Of a stretch of DNA of 45,202 bases, positions 22,523 to 31,532 are shown piece after piece; positions within the stretch are counted from its first letter, which is position 1; every line of letters begins with the position of its first letter. Below the pieces are notes generated by a model. That model ran no database searches, had not been told where the DNA came from, and worked only from the letters and a program-made list of their open reading frames with translations. A program made the position numbers and the translations under genes. Location: the NCBI GenBank assembly GCA_021799435.1, contig JAJZAN010000017.1, positions 1-45,202 on the forward strand, given 5' to 3'. The DNA is from Bacillota bacterium. Lineage in GTDB: Bacteria > Bacillota > Sulfobacillia > Sulfobacillales > Sulfobacillaceae.

Positions 22523-24436
22523 ATGGCTAATAATGGTTCGCAAAACTCGGGCGGGTCATCGTGGGCGGCGATAGCCGTCATTGGTGTGGTGGCGATTCTT
22601 GGTATCGACTATTTCATGACACAGCAAGCCCCATCGACAACGACCACCGCCACGATATCCCCCAGTAATATTCCTACGTCCAGTACAGTCACGGTGCCAA
22701 GGTCCGTGGAACCGCAGTCCGCGTCAAGCACATCGAATTATGAGTCGGTGCCCTATGCCGCGACAACATCCCCGTCATCATCAACCGTAACGGCCACGTC
22801 ATCAACCACGGTGATCACGTTTCCCACCAGTGCGACACAAACGACAACCCATGCCTCGACTACGACGACATCCAGCGGGATACCATCATCACCCGGCCCT
22901 CTGTCGTTGCATGATGTCATGGAGGGGAATCTGCTTTTGGACTGGACGCCTGTATCCCATGCGGAGTACTATAATGTGCTCAACCTCGGGACAGGACAAC
23001 CCGTGTGGACCCATATCAGTGCGTCATCTCATGCGTTATCCATCACCCATTTACAGGGTAATACGACCTATCATTTTGGCGTTGTGGCGTGTAATCAGTA
23101 TGGATGCAGTGAACCCGCCACGATTACCGTGAATCCCATTCAATATATGAAAGAAATCGGTCAGGAGGAATTACCGGGACCGTCCGCTGTGAATGTCCAT
23201 CATATTACGAATGATGCGTTTGAATTGACTTGGTCACCCGTGTCGGGGGCCACAGGCTATCGTATTACGATGATGGAGACGGATCAGGTGATTGCAAACG
23301 TGTCCAGTAACACCACGTCCTATATCGTGTCAGGATTGCAATCGGGCGTTACCTATCATCCGGGTGTCTCGACATGTAATAGCGTAGGATGCGGCGCGGC
23401 GACCATGACGGGTGTGACAACGGTTGGCAACGAATCGACGACATCATCCGCTTCCGTCAGCCATATTCCGTCGATGCAACTCACGGTGCATGGCAGTCAG
23501 TTCCGCACAAATGAGTCGGTTCCGATCACACTCGATTTGGGTTCCACCTTATCGGGGTCAGGATTAACCGCGACGATTGAACATGTGCAAACGGGCACAA
23601 CCGTCACATCAGCGACGACGGGTCAAACCGTGACAGCCCAGGTTACGTCAACAACGCCCACAACGGAAACCTTTCAGGGATTGCTCCTCCGTAATGGCAC
23701 GCCTATCGCCCATTCTAATACGGTAGCCATTACGTGGGCATCCCAAGCCAATGATACGAATGCGGGGTATACCAATGCCCAGGGACATACGGTGGGATTA
23801 TCTCTGCAATCGGCAACGCATTCTGGACAGTCCGGGGAATTTATTACGATGACCCCCCATCCGAGTGGATTTACCGATCCCGTATTTCAGTATTGGTGGT
23901 TGGCACCGGGAGGAGCCTGGCAGTCCAATGGCGGTTATACCAGTCAATCCTCGTATACAGTTCCAGCGGATATCAATGGGGCCTGGCAATTTACGGTGTA
24001 TGCGCGGGATGCGTCCGCGCCATCCAATGAAACATCCGCACAACGCGCACAGTACGAGGCCAAGGCGAATACGGCATCGGTAACGGTATCCAACGGGAGT
24101 CAAAATGTGCCTACGTATGCCCATACCGCCACAGGACAAGTCGGATTGCAAGGCATTGCCGGGTCCTATTCCGTGGGGGCGTCCGTCACGTTACAGGCGG
24201 TATCATCCGGGATTACCAACCCGGTCTATCAGTTTTGGGTACAAGATCCATCCGGCACATGGTCCGGTAATGGGCCTTATACATCGACCGATAGTTATAC
24301 GGTCCATTTAAATAACCCCGGTGACTATCACTTTTCGGTTTATGCCAGACCAGGCAACGCCCCCAGTAATGAGACTGCTAAAGAACGTGCGGAGTACGAG
24401 GTGTATAGTACGACGTATTCCACCCATGTGAGTTAA
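22523..24436 (+). CDS. Membrane-anchored protein with FN3 domains and C-terminal sandwich repeats, 637 aa
   Basis: Residues about 14-31 (AAIAVIGVVAILGIDYF) form an N-terminal membrane anchor. A long Ser/Thr linker runs to about 125. Two fibronectin type III domains follow (about 128-207 and 213-300), each with the typical W..V..A..Y core and an HFGVVACN/CN..GC strand. A third beta region is at about 315-410. Two homologous repeats of about 95 residues end the protein, sharing PVYQFW/PVFQYWW, GPYTS..SYTV and YAR..APSNET..ERA.YE motifs. It looks like a surface-exposed adhesin or envelope-anchored virion protein. Confidence 0.72.
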   Translation: MANNGSQNSGGSSWAAIAVIGVVAILGIDYFMTQQAPSTTTTATISPSNIPTSSTVTVPRSVEPQSASSTSNYESVPYAATTSPSSSTVTATSSTTVITFPTSATQTTTHASTTTTSSGIPSSPGPLSLHDVMEGNLLLDWTPVSHAEYYNVLNLGTGQPVWTHISASSHALSITHLQGNTTYHFGVVACNQYGCSEPATITVNPIQYMKEIGQEELPGPSAVNVHHITNDAFELTWSPVSGATGYRITMMETDQVIANVSSNTTSYIVSGLQSGVTYHPGVSTCNSVGCGAATMTGVTTVGNESTTSSASVSHIPSMQLTVHGSQFRTNESVPITLDLGSTLSGSGLTATIEHVQTGTTVTSATTGQTVTAQVTSTTPTTETFQGLLLRNGTPIAHSNTVAITWASQANDTNAGYTNAQGHTVGLSLQSATHSGQSGEFITMTPHPSGFTDPVFQYWWLAPGGAWQSNGGYTSQSSYTVPADINGAWQFTVYARDASAPSNETSAQRAQYEAKANTASVTVSNGSQNVPTYAHTATGQVGLQGIAGSYSVGASVTLQAVSSGITNPVYQFWVQDPSGTWSGNGPYTSTDSYTVHLNNPGDYHFSVYARPGNAPSNETAKERAEYEVYSTTYSTHVS

Positions 24437-24466
24437 TTCGCCATGGCGTCAACACGGCCCGAATCG

Positions 24467-24495
24467 TCGCCATACCGTCCCACTCGTGCTATGAT
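24467..24495 (+). promoter_or_regulatory. Extended -10 promoter before the FN3-LysM gene
   Basis: TCGCCA at 24467-24472 (four of six -35 bases), 17 bases, TATGAT at 24490-24495, preceded by TGC. A 10-bp palindrome CGCCATGGCG (24439-24448) lies just upstream. Transcription would start near 24502. Confidence 0.55.
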
Positions 24496-24531
24496 GAGGA
24501 AGAGAGTGTGAGTGCGAAAGGAATGACGGCG

Positions 24532-26256
24532 ATGGCGAATCAACCCTCTGATGTGTATACGACCCAAACCCCGAAGAAGGGGGCCACGGTTCAGGCGGGA
24601 GGCCATATTGATACCACGGGCCTGTTGGCGATTGTGGGGGGTGTGGCGGCCTTGATTTATATTCGCAGTACTATGGCTTCCTCGGCCACGACCACCACGA
24701 CCACCAGTGTATCCAGTACGGCTACCGGGGTGAGTGTGCCGAGTCAACCGAGTATTGCGGTGCCGGGGTCTCCCGTGTCCCTGACCCAGACCGGGTCCAC
24801 TACCAGTAGTGTGAGCCTGAGTTGGGCACCCGTGTCGGGGGCGGCGGAATATCAGATTTGGCAGTATTCGCCCCGGACGTTGTTGGGACAGACCACAACC
24901 AATCAGGCGACCATCACGAATCTGCAACCGAATAATCACTATGAAGTCTTTATTGTGGCCTTGAATATTGACGGCAAACAGGGTTCCCCCTCGCAACCCT
25001 TGTTAGTGATGACGGCCTCCAGTTCGCAGCCGGCGACGGTGCCCTCCACACCGGGAGGCTTTACCGTCAAAGCCGTGGCCGCCGATGCCATCACGTTTAG
25101 TTGGTTGTCCGATACCGGGGCGACCTATTATCAGATTAAGAACGTCAATACTGGGCAGACTTCGGCTCCCATTTCAGGTACGGAAGCGACGATTAGCGGC
25201 CTGAATCCCAATACATCCTATAGCTTTACCTTGCAAGCCTGTAACAATGTGGGATGCAGTGGGGAATCGACCCTCATTCAGGCCACCACCAGTAGTAGCT
25301 CATCCAGTCCGACGACATCAACCAATGTCCCCTCCACGCCGTCCAGTCTGTCCGTGACGGGGACCGGGACCACCACCGTGAATTTGTGCTGGCATGCCGT
25401 CTCGGGCGCGTCCAGTTATACCATTACCGATGAAACCACGGGCCATGTGCTGGATAGTGGCATCACGTCCACCTGCGTGCAGATTACGGGGCTGACGCCG
25501 AATAGCACCTATCATTTTGGCGTGGCGGCCTGTGACAGCTACGGGTGTGGTACGGCCCAAACCGTCACGGTGTCCACCCAGAGTCAAACGAGTTCGACAA
25601 CCAGTACCACTAGTACCACTAGTACCACCAGTACCACTAGTACCACTAGTACCACCAGTACGACCAGTACCACCTCGACGGTGAGTCATCCGACGTGTCC
25701 TTCCACCTTGCCGAGTGATATTTCGACCCGGTGTGGGATTGGCTATTTGTCCATGGGGGAAGACCCGGCGGCATCAGGACAAACCTGGTTCTGCAAATAT
25801 GACAATGCCCAGCTGGTGACCGGTTACGACCAGCCGGGGGTCATTGCATCCGGACATTTTTTCGGGGGCTATCAATGTGCCTCCTCATCGCAACCGACCT
25901 GTCAATCGACCTATACGGTGCAGAACGGGGATACGCTGTGGGGCATTGCCGCGCACTATTACGGGAATGGGGCCTACTGGCACGTGATTTACGACGCCAA
26001 TCGATCCGTGGTGGGATCGAATCCCAATTTCGTTAAACCGGGGGAACGGCTCTGTATTCCGCCATCCAGTGTGGGGAAGTCCGCAGGCACTTTGCCCATG
26101 CCTTATACCGTGCAAAGTGGAGATACGTTGAGTGGCCTGGCCTTGCGGTTTTACGGCAACGCCAATGATTACCCGGCGATAGCCAGCGCCAATCACATTG
26201 GTTCGCCGTATACCATTTACATTGGACAGACGATTACCATTCCGGCGCAAGGATAG
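24532..26256 (+). CDS. Membrane-anchored FN3-LysM protein, 574 aa
   Basis: Start ATG 24532 is preferred because GAAAGGA is 9 bases upstream. GTG 24508 would leave almost no leader after the promoter. A membrane helix lies at about 28-46. Three FN3 domains (about 77-165, 172-255, 265-345) are followed by a pure STT repeat (about 350-385), a small cysteine-containing domain, and two LysM domains (YTVQNGDTLWGIAAHYYG near 460; YTVQSGDTLSGLALRFYG near 525). LysM binds the N-acetylglucosamine backbone of peptidoglycan, so this protein should link a membrane to the cell wall. Confidence 0.8.
   Translation: MANQPSDVYTTQTPKKGATVQAGGHIDTTGLLAIVGGVAALIYIRSTMASSATTTTTTSVSSTATGVSVPSQPSIAVPGSPVSLTQTGSTTSSVSLSWAPVSGAAEYQIWQYSPRTLLGQTTTNQATITNLQPNNHYEVFIVALNIDGKQGSPSQPLLVMTASSSQPATVPSTPGGFTVKAVAADAITFSWLSDTGATYYQIKNVNTGQTSAPISGTEATISGLNPNTSYSFTLQACNNVGCSGESTLIQATTSSSSSSPTTSTNVPSTPSSLSVTGTGTTTVNLCWHAVSGASSYTITDETTGHVLDSGITSTCVQITGLTPNSTYHFGVAACDSYGCGTAQTVTVSTQSQTSSTTSTTSTTSTTSTTSTTSTTSTTSTTSTVSHPTCPSTLPSDISTRCGIGYLSMGEDPAASGQTWFCKYDNAQLVTGYDQPGVIASGHFFGGYQCASSSQPTCQSTYTVQNGDTLWGIAAHYYGNGAYWHVIYDANRSVVGSNPNFVKPGERLCIPPSSVGKSAGTLPMPYTVQSGDTLSGLALRFYGNANDYPAIASANHIGSPYTIYIGQTITIPAQG
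25603..25674 (+). repeat. Nine-base tandem repeat AGTACCACT/C coding for Ser-Thr-Thr
   Basis: About eight direct copies of AGTACCACT or AGTACCACC encode an uninterrupted Ser-Thr-Thr linker between FN3 and LysM parts. The perfect DNA copies should be prone to slippage, so the linker length may vary between isolates. Confidence 0.85.
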
Positions 26257-26267
26257 GGAGGCCAACC

Positions 26268-26798
26268 ATGGGTGAACAAATCATTGAATCGGGCATTCTG
26301 GCCGAAATGCAGAAATTGACGCACCAGATGGGGCACATGCTGGCGTTATGGGAGGGCAATCACACCGGCACTTTGGTGGTGCCCGTGATTTCCCCCGTTC
26401 CGGCGACCGGGAGTGAACCGGCGCAACAAGGGGCCATGGGGATACCCGGGGCCACACGGCCCGAGGTCCGACTCGGCACCGGCCAATTTCCGCTGACGGT
26501 CTTTCGGGAAGGACAATGGGACGTGACCCAGGCCAATGACCCCGTGTTAGCCACCAGTTATGAGTGTCTCGCCAATGGCACCATCCAATTGGGGGTGTCG
26601 CTAGCGGACACGGCGTCCTATCCGCTGGTGACTTGGGATGATGGCTTGACCTGGGCGGCCTTGAATCAGGGCACGGCGTTAGCGACGGGCAATTGGCAGG
26701 TATTTACCATTCCCGTGGCCCGTGGCGATGCCTGGAATCTGGCTTGGAGTGCCACGACCACCCTATCGGTGGTACGCATTTTCTTCATCCCGGGATAG
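26268..26798 (+). CDS. Hypothetical virion-like protein, 176 aa
   Basis: GGGAGGCC precedes ATG 26268, 11 bases after the FN3-LysM gene. The first 35 residues form an amphipathic helix (ESGILAEMQKLTHQMGHMLAL). A Pro/Gly-rich linker leads to a C-terminal beta sandwich of about 100 residues (FPLTVFREGQWDV ... WNLAWSATTTLSVVRIFFIPG). The helix-plus-sandwich plan recalls the protein at 19232-19900. No family recognised. Confidence 0.55.
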   Translation: MGEQIIESGILAEMQKLTHQMGHMLALWEGNHTGTLVVPVISPVPATGSEPAQQGAMGIPGATRPEVRLGTGQFPLTVFREGQWDVTQANDPVLATSYECLANGTIQLGVSLADTASYPLVTWDDGLTWAALNQGTALATGNWQVFTIPVARGDAWNLAWSATTTLSVVRIFFIPG

Positions 26799-26810
26799 GA
26801 GGAATGGATT

Positions 26811-27251
26811 ATGGCATCCTATTTACAAAAACAGGCCAGGAATCGCCAACAAGTGCGCAAGGCTCAAGCGGCTTACTTGCAAGCCCAGGCCGGACGGATT
26901 ATGGGAGCGGCCAATGAACAAGCCATGCGGAAACAACTCCAAGCCACACGGGTCAAGACCGGCGCGGGGAATAACGTCTCATCAGGGGTAGGTTGGCTGA
27001 TTATCGCTGGGGCGGCCTTTTTGCTCTTGCGGCAGAGTGTCACGACCCCATCCGCGACATCCACAGTGACCGCCCCGCAACTCAATTGTCACGCGACGTA
27101 TGTGGTGCAGAGTGGAGATACGCTGAGTAGTATCGCGACACAATATGGGGTGTCCACCACAGCCCTCGTCTCATCCAATCAGGTCCGGTATCCGACGTTG
27201 AAGACGAATCCCAATCTGATTCAGCCGGGTTGGGCCCTCTGTATTCCGTAA
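26811..27251 (+). CDS. Membrane-anchored single-LysM protein, 146 aa
   Basis: AGGAGG ends 7 bases before ATG 26811. Residues 1-55 are a Lys/Arg/Gln-rich helix. Residues about 60-78 (GWLIIAGAAFLLLRQS) form a membrane helix, and a short Ser/Thr linker leads to one LysM domain at about 95-146 (YVVQSGDTLSSIATQYGVS). The basic side should be inside and LysM outside. It is the smallest of four LysM proteins in the window. Confidence 0.72.
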   Translation: MASYLQKQARNRQQVRKAQAAYLQAQAGRIMGAANEQAMRKQLQATRVKTGAGNNVSSGVGWLIIAGAAFLLLRQSVTTPSATSTVTAPQLNCHATYVVQSGDTLSSIATQYGVSTTALVSSNQVRYPTLKTNPNLIQPGWALCIP

Positions 27252-27278
27252 GTCTCTATATAAAGGAAGGAAATCATC

Positions 27279-27857
27279 ATGGCCCAAATGACATCCTACC
27301 CCGAAATTGAAGTGGTGGCGGAACCGAATCGACGGCCCTCCGGCGGTCATCCGATGGAAGGCCTCTTGGTCATCGGGGCTGTGTTGGTGGGAGGATACTT
27401 TTTGGTGAAGAGTGGCACCTTGGGGACCACCTTCGGGGGCGTCTCCACGCACGGGATTCTCACCACCTCCTACAGTGGCGCGACGGTCAGTCAATCCTGT
27501 GGCACCGTCTCCGCATCGGTGGGCGTGGTCAATGATACCCTCTCGACCCTGACGGGCACCTTGAAAGGCTATCTTGTCCCCGCCGGGCAGACCTCCACCG
27601 CATCCGTGAATGGGCACTTTTGGCAATCCCTCAGCGGCATCGGGAGTACCACCGCCTATCACGGGGTGTCGGTGTCGGTGCCATCGTTCCATGAAGTGCG
27701 CTACGCCCTGCAAGCGGGGCATTTCGACGAGGGAGGCCGGACCTATTCGGTCATTTGGCAACTCACCAATTCCAGTGGGACGACTCTTGTCACGAAAACG
27801 GACGCTAACGTCATTAAGACCACGTTCTCCAGCAAGGGTTCGTGCACTCTAGTATAG
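27279..27857 (+). CDS. Membrane-anchored hypothetical protein, 192 aa
   Basis: AAAGGAAGG precedes ATG 27279. A membrane helix at about 28-46 (GLLVIGAVLVGGYFLVKSG) is followed by a Gly/Ser/Thr-rich beta domain. Two cysteines (near residues 71 and 189) could form a disulphide, suggesting that the domain lies outside the cytoplasm. Function unknown. Confidence 0.62.
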   Translation: MAQMTSYPEIEVVAEPNRRPSGGHPMEGLLVIGAVLVGGYFLVKSGTLGTTFGGVSTHGILTTSYSGATVSQSCGTVSASVGVVNDTLSTLTGTLKGYLVPAGQTSTASVNGHFWQSLSGIGSTTAYHGVSVSVPSFHEVRYALQAGHFDEGGRTYSVIWQLTNSSGTTLVTKTDANVIKTTFSSKGSCTLV

Positions 27858-27867
27858 GAGGTGCCTG

Positions 27868-28446
27868 ATGAGTACCGGCACGTATGTTCCGACCACCTTG
27901 GCCTCGGGTTCCACAGCCCCGAACCAGACGGCCATCAATGCGATGACCCATGCCGAAGAAGGCCTCCCATCTGGGACGCGCATGAGCATGAATTTGTCCT
28001 TCAAACCCTTGACCATTCCTATTACCGGGGGCCACATCGACATCGGCCAATGGGTGTCGGACGCCGTGAACGGGGCGTATCATGCTGGGAAATTCGTGAG
28101 TCAGCAGATGATGCCGGGGCTCTGGCCGGGGGAATCCCAAATCGCCACCTACGATAGTGGCAGTCAGACGGTGACGCTGAAATGGCTCTCGGGTGGGGCT
28201 ACCGTGGCCTTCTCGGCGGTCATTATCCTCTTCTTGGTGGGACTCACCATTACGGATGTGATTGATCCCATCACCCTGATTGCGGGCATTATCATCATTG
28301 AATGGCTGACCCATTGGGCGTTGCTCAAATGGCTTCTGCATGAGGCGGCCAACACCTCGGTCATGGGGCTGTCGATTCTGGATTGGATTGCCATCGGCGG
28401 CGGGGTGTTCCTGTTGGGACTCTTGTCGCGCCACAACTCGTCGTAG
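27868..28446 (+). CDS. Multi-pass membrane protein, 192 aa
   Basis: AGGAGG ends 6 bases before ATG 27868. The first 110 residues are polar with an amphipathic stretch. Three hydrophobic segments follow: about 112-130 (AVIILFLVGLTITDVI), 132-155 (ITLIAGIIIIEWLTHWALL) and 165-186 (LDWIAIGGGVFLLGLL). It is one of the few multi-pass proteins in the presumed virion region and could be a major membrane component or a lysis accessory. No family recognised. Confidence 0.62.
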   Translation: MSTGTYVPTTLASGSTAPNQTAINAMTHAEEGLPSGTRMSMNLSFKPLTIPITGGHIDIGQWVSDAVNGAYHAGKFVSQQMMPGLWPGESQIATYDSGSQTVTLKWLSGGATVAFSAVIILFLVGLTITDVIDPITLIAGIIIIEWLTHWALLKWLLHEAANTSVMGLSILDWIAIGGGVFLLGLLSRHNSS

Positions 28447-28458
28447 CGACCCAAAGAA

Positions 28459-28487
28459 TTGCACTCTGAGTCGACGGTGGGTATAAT
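28459..28487 (+). promoter_or_regulatory. Promoter with consensus -10 before the capsid-candidate block
   Basis: TTGCAC at 28459-28464, 17 bases, TATAAT at 28482-28487. The leader contains ATCCGC (28509-28514) and GCGGAT (28530-28535), which can pair. GGAGG lies before ATG 28553. It would drive the small gene and the capsid candidate after it. Confidence 0.65.
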
Positions 28488-28552
28488 GGAGTCGGAATGA
28501 CACACGGTATCCGCGTGGGAAACCGGATAGCGGATCAGAAGGAGGAACGGAT

Positions 28553-28954
28553 ATGCCAATTCAATCTGGCGATTATAAGAAATGGGCCGGGGCGGGCGTC
28601 ATCTCCATTGTGAGTGACTATGCCGATGCCCGGATGCACCGCTTTATTTCCTCGTTATCGAATGGGGAAGTGTTGCAGATTGGGGCCTTGGCCCTCCAAG
28701 TGTTTACCAATCCGAGTGGACGCTACCGGGACTACTACGATGGCGGCGCGGATTACGCGGCGGGTAATTTATTGCGGCGGATTTTGGGGAACCGGTTGGT
28801 GCCCAGTACGACCAGTTCCACTCCGACAACCACGACGACACACGTCGTAACGCATAGTACAGCATCGACAGCCGGGGGCGCGAGTTCCGGGTTATCGGGC
28901 GTGCCCGCCAATGCGGGATCGGCGGCGTTTGACCAGACCACCGCAGGATTCTAA
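28553..28954 (+). CDS. Hypothetical protein with Ser/Thr-rich tail, 133 aa
   Basis: AAGGAGGAACGG precedes ATG 28553. Residues 1-80 are an amphipathic helical part (YKKWAGAGVISIVSDYADAR, then FISSLSNGEVLQIGALALQVF). The remainder is a flexible Ser/Thr/Ala/Gly tail. Its position immediately before the capsid candidate, with its own promoter, could suit a scaffold or minor capsid protein, which is inference only. Confidence 0.55.
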   Translation: MPIQSGDYKKWAGAGVISIVSDYADARMHRFISSLSNGEVLQIGALALQVFTNPSGRYRDYYDGGADYAAGNLLRRILGNRLVPSTTSSTPTTTTTHVVTHSTASTAGGASSGLSGVPANAGSAAFDQTTAGF

Positions 28955-28997
28955 GGGATGGCAGATACCCTAGACGACAGAGAAAAGGGGCGCAAAC

Positions 28998-30221
28998 ATG
29001 GATGAATTTGATGTCGAACGTACCCTGATGGATGTGACCTTTGGGTCACTGAATCCCCAGGAGACCCGCGTGTTCGAATCGACGACGAAAAACATGACCA
29101 CCAATACGGTCACTGCGGCGGGGTCCCAGGGCTTTTCGATGGAAATTACGAGCATCGAAGTGATTCCCCCGCAAGTGCCCGTGGGCGGGTCGAATCCGGG
29201 GGCGTATGAAGACCTCCGCGAAATTTGGCTGATTTTGGACAATAAATCCGTGCAACACTACGTGAACCTCAGTGGCTACGGCGAAACCCTGATGACGCCG
29301 CCCAAGTCCCAAATTTGGGGGGGACGGCAGTTTCAGGTGACCTTCGGCATGCCCTTCCACAAGGTGGTGAACAGCGGGGCCACCAAGAACATGCCCATCA
29401 TGAACACCACGTTCAAGTACAGCAACACCTTGGCATTGGCCGTGCATACCGTGTATGGGGTCACCGGCAATTGGCGGATACGCATTAAGGGCTTCAAGTA
29501 TACCCCGGCAGAACTCGCGCAATACGGCAAGAACTGGCATAATGCCGTCGATGTGCAGGATATGCGGCGGATCGTCACGCAAAAACCGGCCCTGTCGTTT
29601 ACCTTCCCGTTGCCGGGACCGATTTCGCCCGACACCTGGACGAGCTTGCCTGGAGGTGTCTTGCAAGGGGGCACCAAGATTAATCCCTATTGGCGGTTCG
29701 CCTTTAACGGCCAACCGACGCAACCGCAGAGCCCCTTCGTGTTCTCGAACTTCAACACCTTGAACGGCGGCACGGGCAATGTGGAAGATCCCTTCCAAGA
29801 CCTGGGCCTGGAATTTTCCAGCAACCTGAATGCCTTTATTCTCAAGGGATTTGGCGTGCGCGGCGTGAAGGCCCCGCCCGGAACGCCGCCATCCAGTGGC
29901 ACCGAGTTCAGCTATCCGTCCTATCCTGGGACACCGGGCCAAAACCTCGCGCGCACCGGATGGTGGGTGAATGGCGATTTGGTTCCGGAAGTGAATGGCG
30001 GCGCCGGATTATTCTTGACGCAGAACGTGGATGATTTGATTTTTGGGGCCTTGCGTCCGCAAATCGCGCTGGATAATCTCTTCTATCCGATTCCGAAGTA
30101 TGGGGGGTCGTTGTTGATTTACAAAGACAATGCCGTCCCATTTATTGGGGCCAACGGGTCACCCATTCCGGCCTTCTCCGTGATGGCGGCCTACAATGGC
30201 ACCTTGGTGGAAAGGGGGTAA
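28998..30221 (+). CDS. Candidate major capsid protein, 407 aa
   Basis: AAAAGGGG precedes ATG 28998. The protein is soluble, long, almost free of cysteine and full of predicted beta strands (FSMEITSIEVIPPQ, EIWLILDNKSVQHYVNLSG, FQVTFGMPFHKVV, WRIRIKGFKYTP). Its codon choice shifts visibly toward AAC, AAG, TTC and GGC between about 29300 and 29850, compared with neighbours, as expected for a very highly expressed gene. These facts, plus central position and its own upstream promoter, make it the best capsid candidate. I do not recognise an HK97 signature; a jelly-roll fold is possible but unproven. Confidence 0.5.
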   Translation: MDEFDVERTLMDVTFGSLNPQETRVFESTTKNMTTNTVTAAGSQGFSMEITSIEVIPPQVPVGGSNPGAYEDLREIWLILDNKSVQHYVNLSGYGETLMTPPKSQIWGGRQFQVTFGMPFHKVVNSGATKNMPIMNTTFKYSNTLALAVHTVYGVTGNWRIRIKGFKYTPAELAQYGKNWHNAVDVQDMRRIVTQKPALSFTFPLPGPISPDTWTSLPGGVLQGGTKINPYWRFAFNGQPTQPQSPFVFSNFNTLNGGTGNVEDPFQDLGLEFSSNLNAFILKGFGVRGVKAPPGTPPSSGTEFSYPSYPGTPGQNLARTGWWVNGDLVPEVNGGAGLFLTQNVDDLIFGALRPQIALDNLFYPIPKYGGSLLIYKDNAVPFIGANGSPIPAFSVMAAYNGTLVERG

Positions 30222-30223
30222 GG

Positions 30224-30535
30224 ATGATGGCGAGTTGGACAATTCTTCCGGGCACCGTGTCGGATAATACAGCGACCGCCCTGCCGAATTATGCGCCGCA
30301 GTTTGTGGCGTTGAAACAAGTGTTGGTGGAGACGGAAGCCTCGGGCGGGACCGCATCCACCACGTCTCCCACCTTGGCGGACATTGTGACCAGTGTACCC
30401 AGTGGGGGACTCACCGGCACCCAGTTTTATCTCGACCCGTCCACGCAGGAATGGCAGTATGGCAGTGCCACCGATTCGGGTACGGTCATTGTGTTGGAAG
30501 GTTGGGAATACGGGCAACTGAGTCAAGTCGGTTAA
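30224..30535 (+). CDS. Small beta-rich hypothetical protein, 103 aa
   Basis: ATG 30224 is 2 bases after the previous stop, with AAAGGGGG just upstream. The sequence is strand-rich (QFVALKQVLVETEAS, SGTVIVLEGWEY) with a Ser/Thr loop. It is probably co-expressed with the capsid candidate and the next protein, and may be a minor capsid or cementing protein. No family recognised. Confidence 0.55.
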   Translation: MMASWTILPGTVSDNTATALPNYAPQFVALKQVLVETEASGGTASTTSPTLADIVTSVPSGGLTGTQFYLDPSTQEWQYGSATDSGTVIVLEGWEYGQLSQVG

Positions 30536-30553
30536 TAGAGGAGGCGACACGCG

Positions 30554-31531
30554 ATGGCGACAGGATTTACGTCGAAAATCATCCGCGAAGCCTCCCCGTA
30601 CTTCTATGAACGGATTCCGTATACCCAAGGGGTGTCATCACTGGCAGCGGGGAGCAACGCCTCGCTGTTTAGTGTCTCCCAGTGGAATACGGCCTCGTCT
30701 CCGTCAGTACGGGTAGCCTTACGGACACTCAGTATGACGCGCTGGCCTGCGTTGCAATTGCGGACGGTGTATGATACCCGGACGGATCGGATTGACAGCC
30801 GAGGATTTCCGGGGCACGGTCAAGCCTTAGCCCTCGACTATGGGGCCGTCACGCAACTGAATAGTCAGTTGGTGAATATTGGCACCCAGACGATTCCGCA
30901 AATCGGCCTGACGTATCAGGTCAGTGTCTTGCGGATGAGTGTGGCGACCAAGGTCTTGTATGGCTATGCCTTGGATAAGGCGGAACACAGCATGGCCCAG
31001 GCGATGCACCTGGGGACGGATCCGGTACGGCAACTGGGCAATTTGCCCATGCCTATCGAGACCATTCTGGAACGGGAATTTGCAGCCCGGCAGATTGCGG
31101 GACCGATTGCGTTCTCCGCAGGCGTCTCGGTCACCCCCTCCTCTTCCCCGGTAGCCCATGTGCGTCCCCAATCCCCGAATGAGATTGTGGTCTTGCGGTC
31201 CATTGCGGTGGAAGCCGCACCGGAGGATGGGGTGACTCTGACGATTAACCGGGATGACAATGCGGCGCATGTCGTCGTGGATGCCGGGGCCACGGCCTTA
31301 TCCGATCCCCTGGATTGCTTTATTCCGGCCACGAATCATGTGACGGTGAACATCCAGGGCACGACCACCGTGGCCTATCCGGTCCCGGTGCGGTTAGTCA
31401 TCTGGCGGGTGAGTTTGTCGGATATCTTGCGGGTCCACTTGGGCATTGTGACGGAACGCGAATTGGAAACTTTAATGGGCGCGGAAGGCGGCACGGCCTT
31501 CTGGAACCAAGTCCAAACGGGGGTGTATTAA
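30554..31531 (+). CDS. Putative virion protein, 325 aa
   Basis: GAGGAGGCGA precedes ATG 30554. The N-terminal 190 residues are mixed, with long strands and helices. The C-terminal 120 residues form a beta-sandwich-like domain (EIVVLRSIAVEAAPEDGVTLTINRDDN ... HVTVNIQGTTTVAYPVPVRLVIWRV) ending in a helix. No signal peptide or membrane helix. It could be a second capsid protein, a portal or vertex protein, or a decoration protein. The sequence does not decide. Confidence 0.55.
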   Translation: MATGFTSKIIREASPYFYERIPYTQGVSSLAAGSNASLFSVSQWNTASSPSVRVALRTLSMTRWPALQLRTVYDTRTDRIDSRGFPGHGQALALDYGAVTQLNSQLVNIGTQTIPQIGLTYQVSVLRMSVATKVLYGYALDKAEHSMAQAMHLGTDPVRQLGNLPMPIETILEREFAARQIAGPIAFSAGVSVTPSSSPVAHVRPQSPNEIVVLRSIAVEAAPEDGVTLTINRDDNAAHVVVDAGATALSDPLDCFIPATNHVTVNIQGTTTVAYPVPVRLVIWRVSLSDILRVHLGIVTERELETLMGAEGGTAFWNQVQTGVY

Positions 31532-31532
31532 G

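Noticed and set aside
25603-25674. Tandem repeats considered as a CRISPR array
   Set aside because: Nine-base units abut with no spacers and are in frame inside a linker-coding gene.
29070-29085. GTTCGAATC resembling a tRNA T-loop
   Set aside because: It lies within the capsid-candidate gene and no acceptor or anticodon stems surround it.
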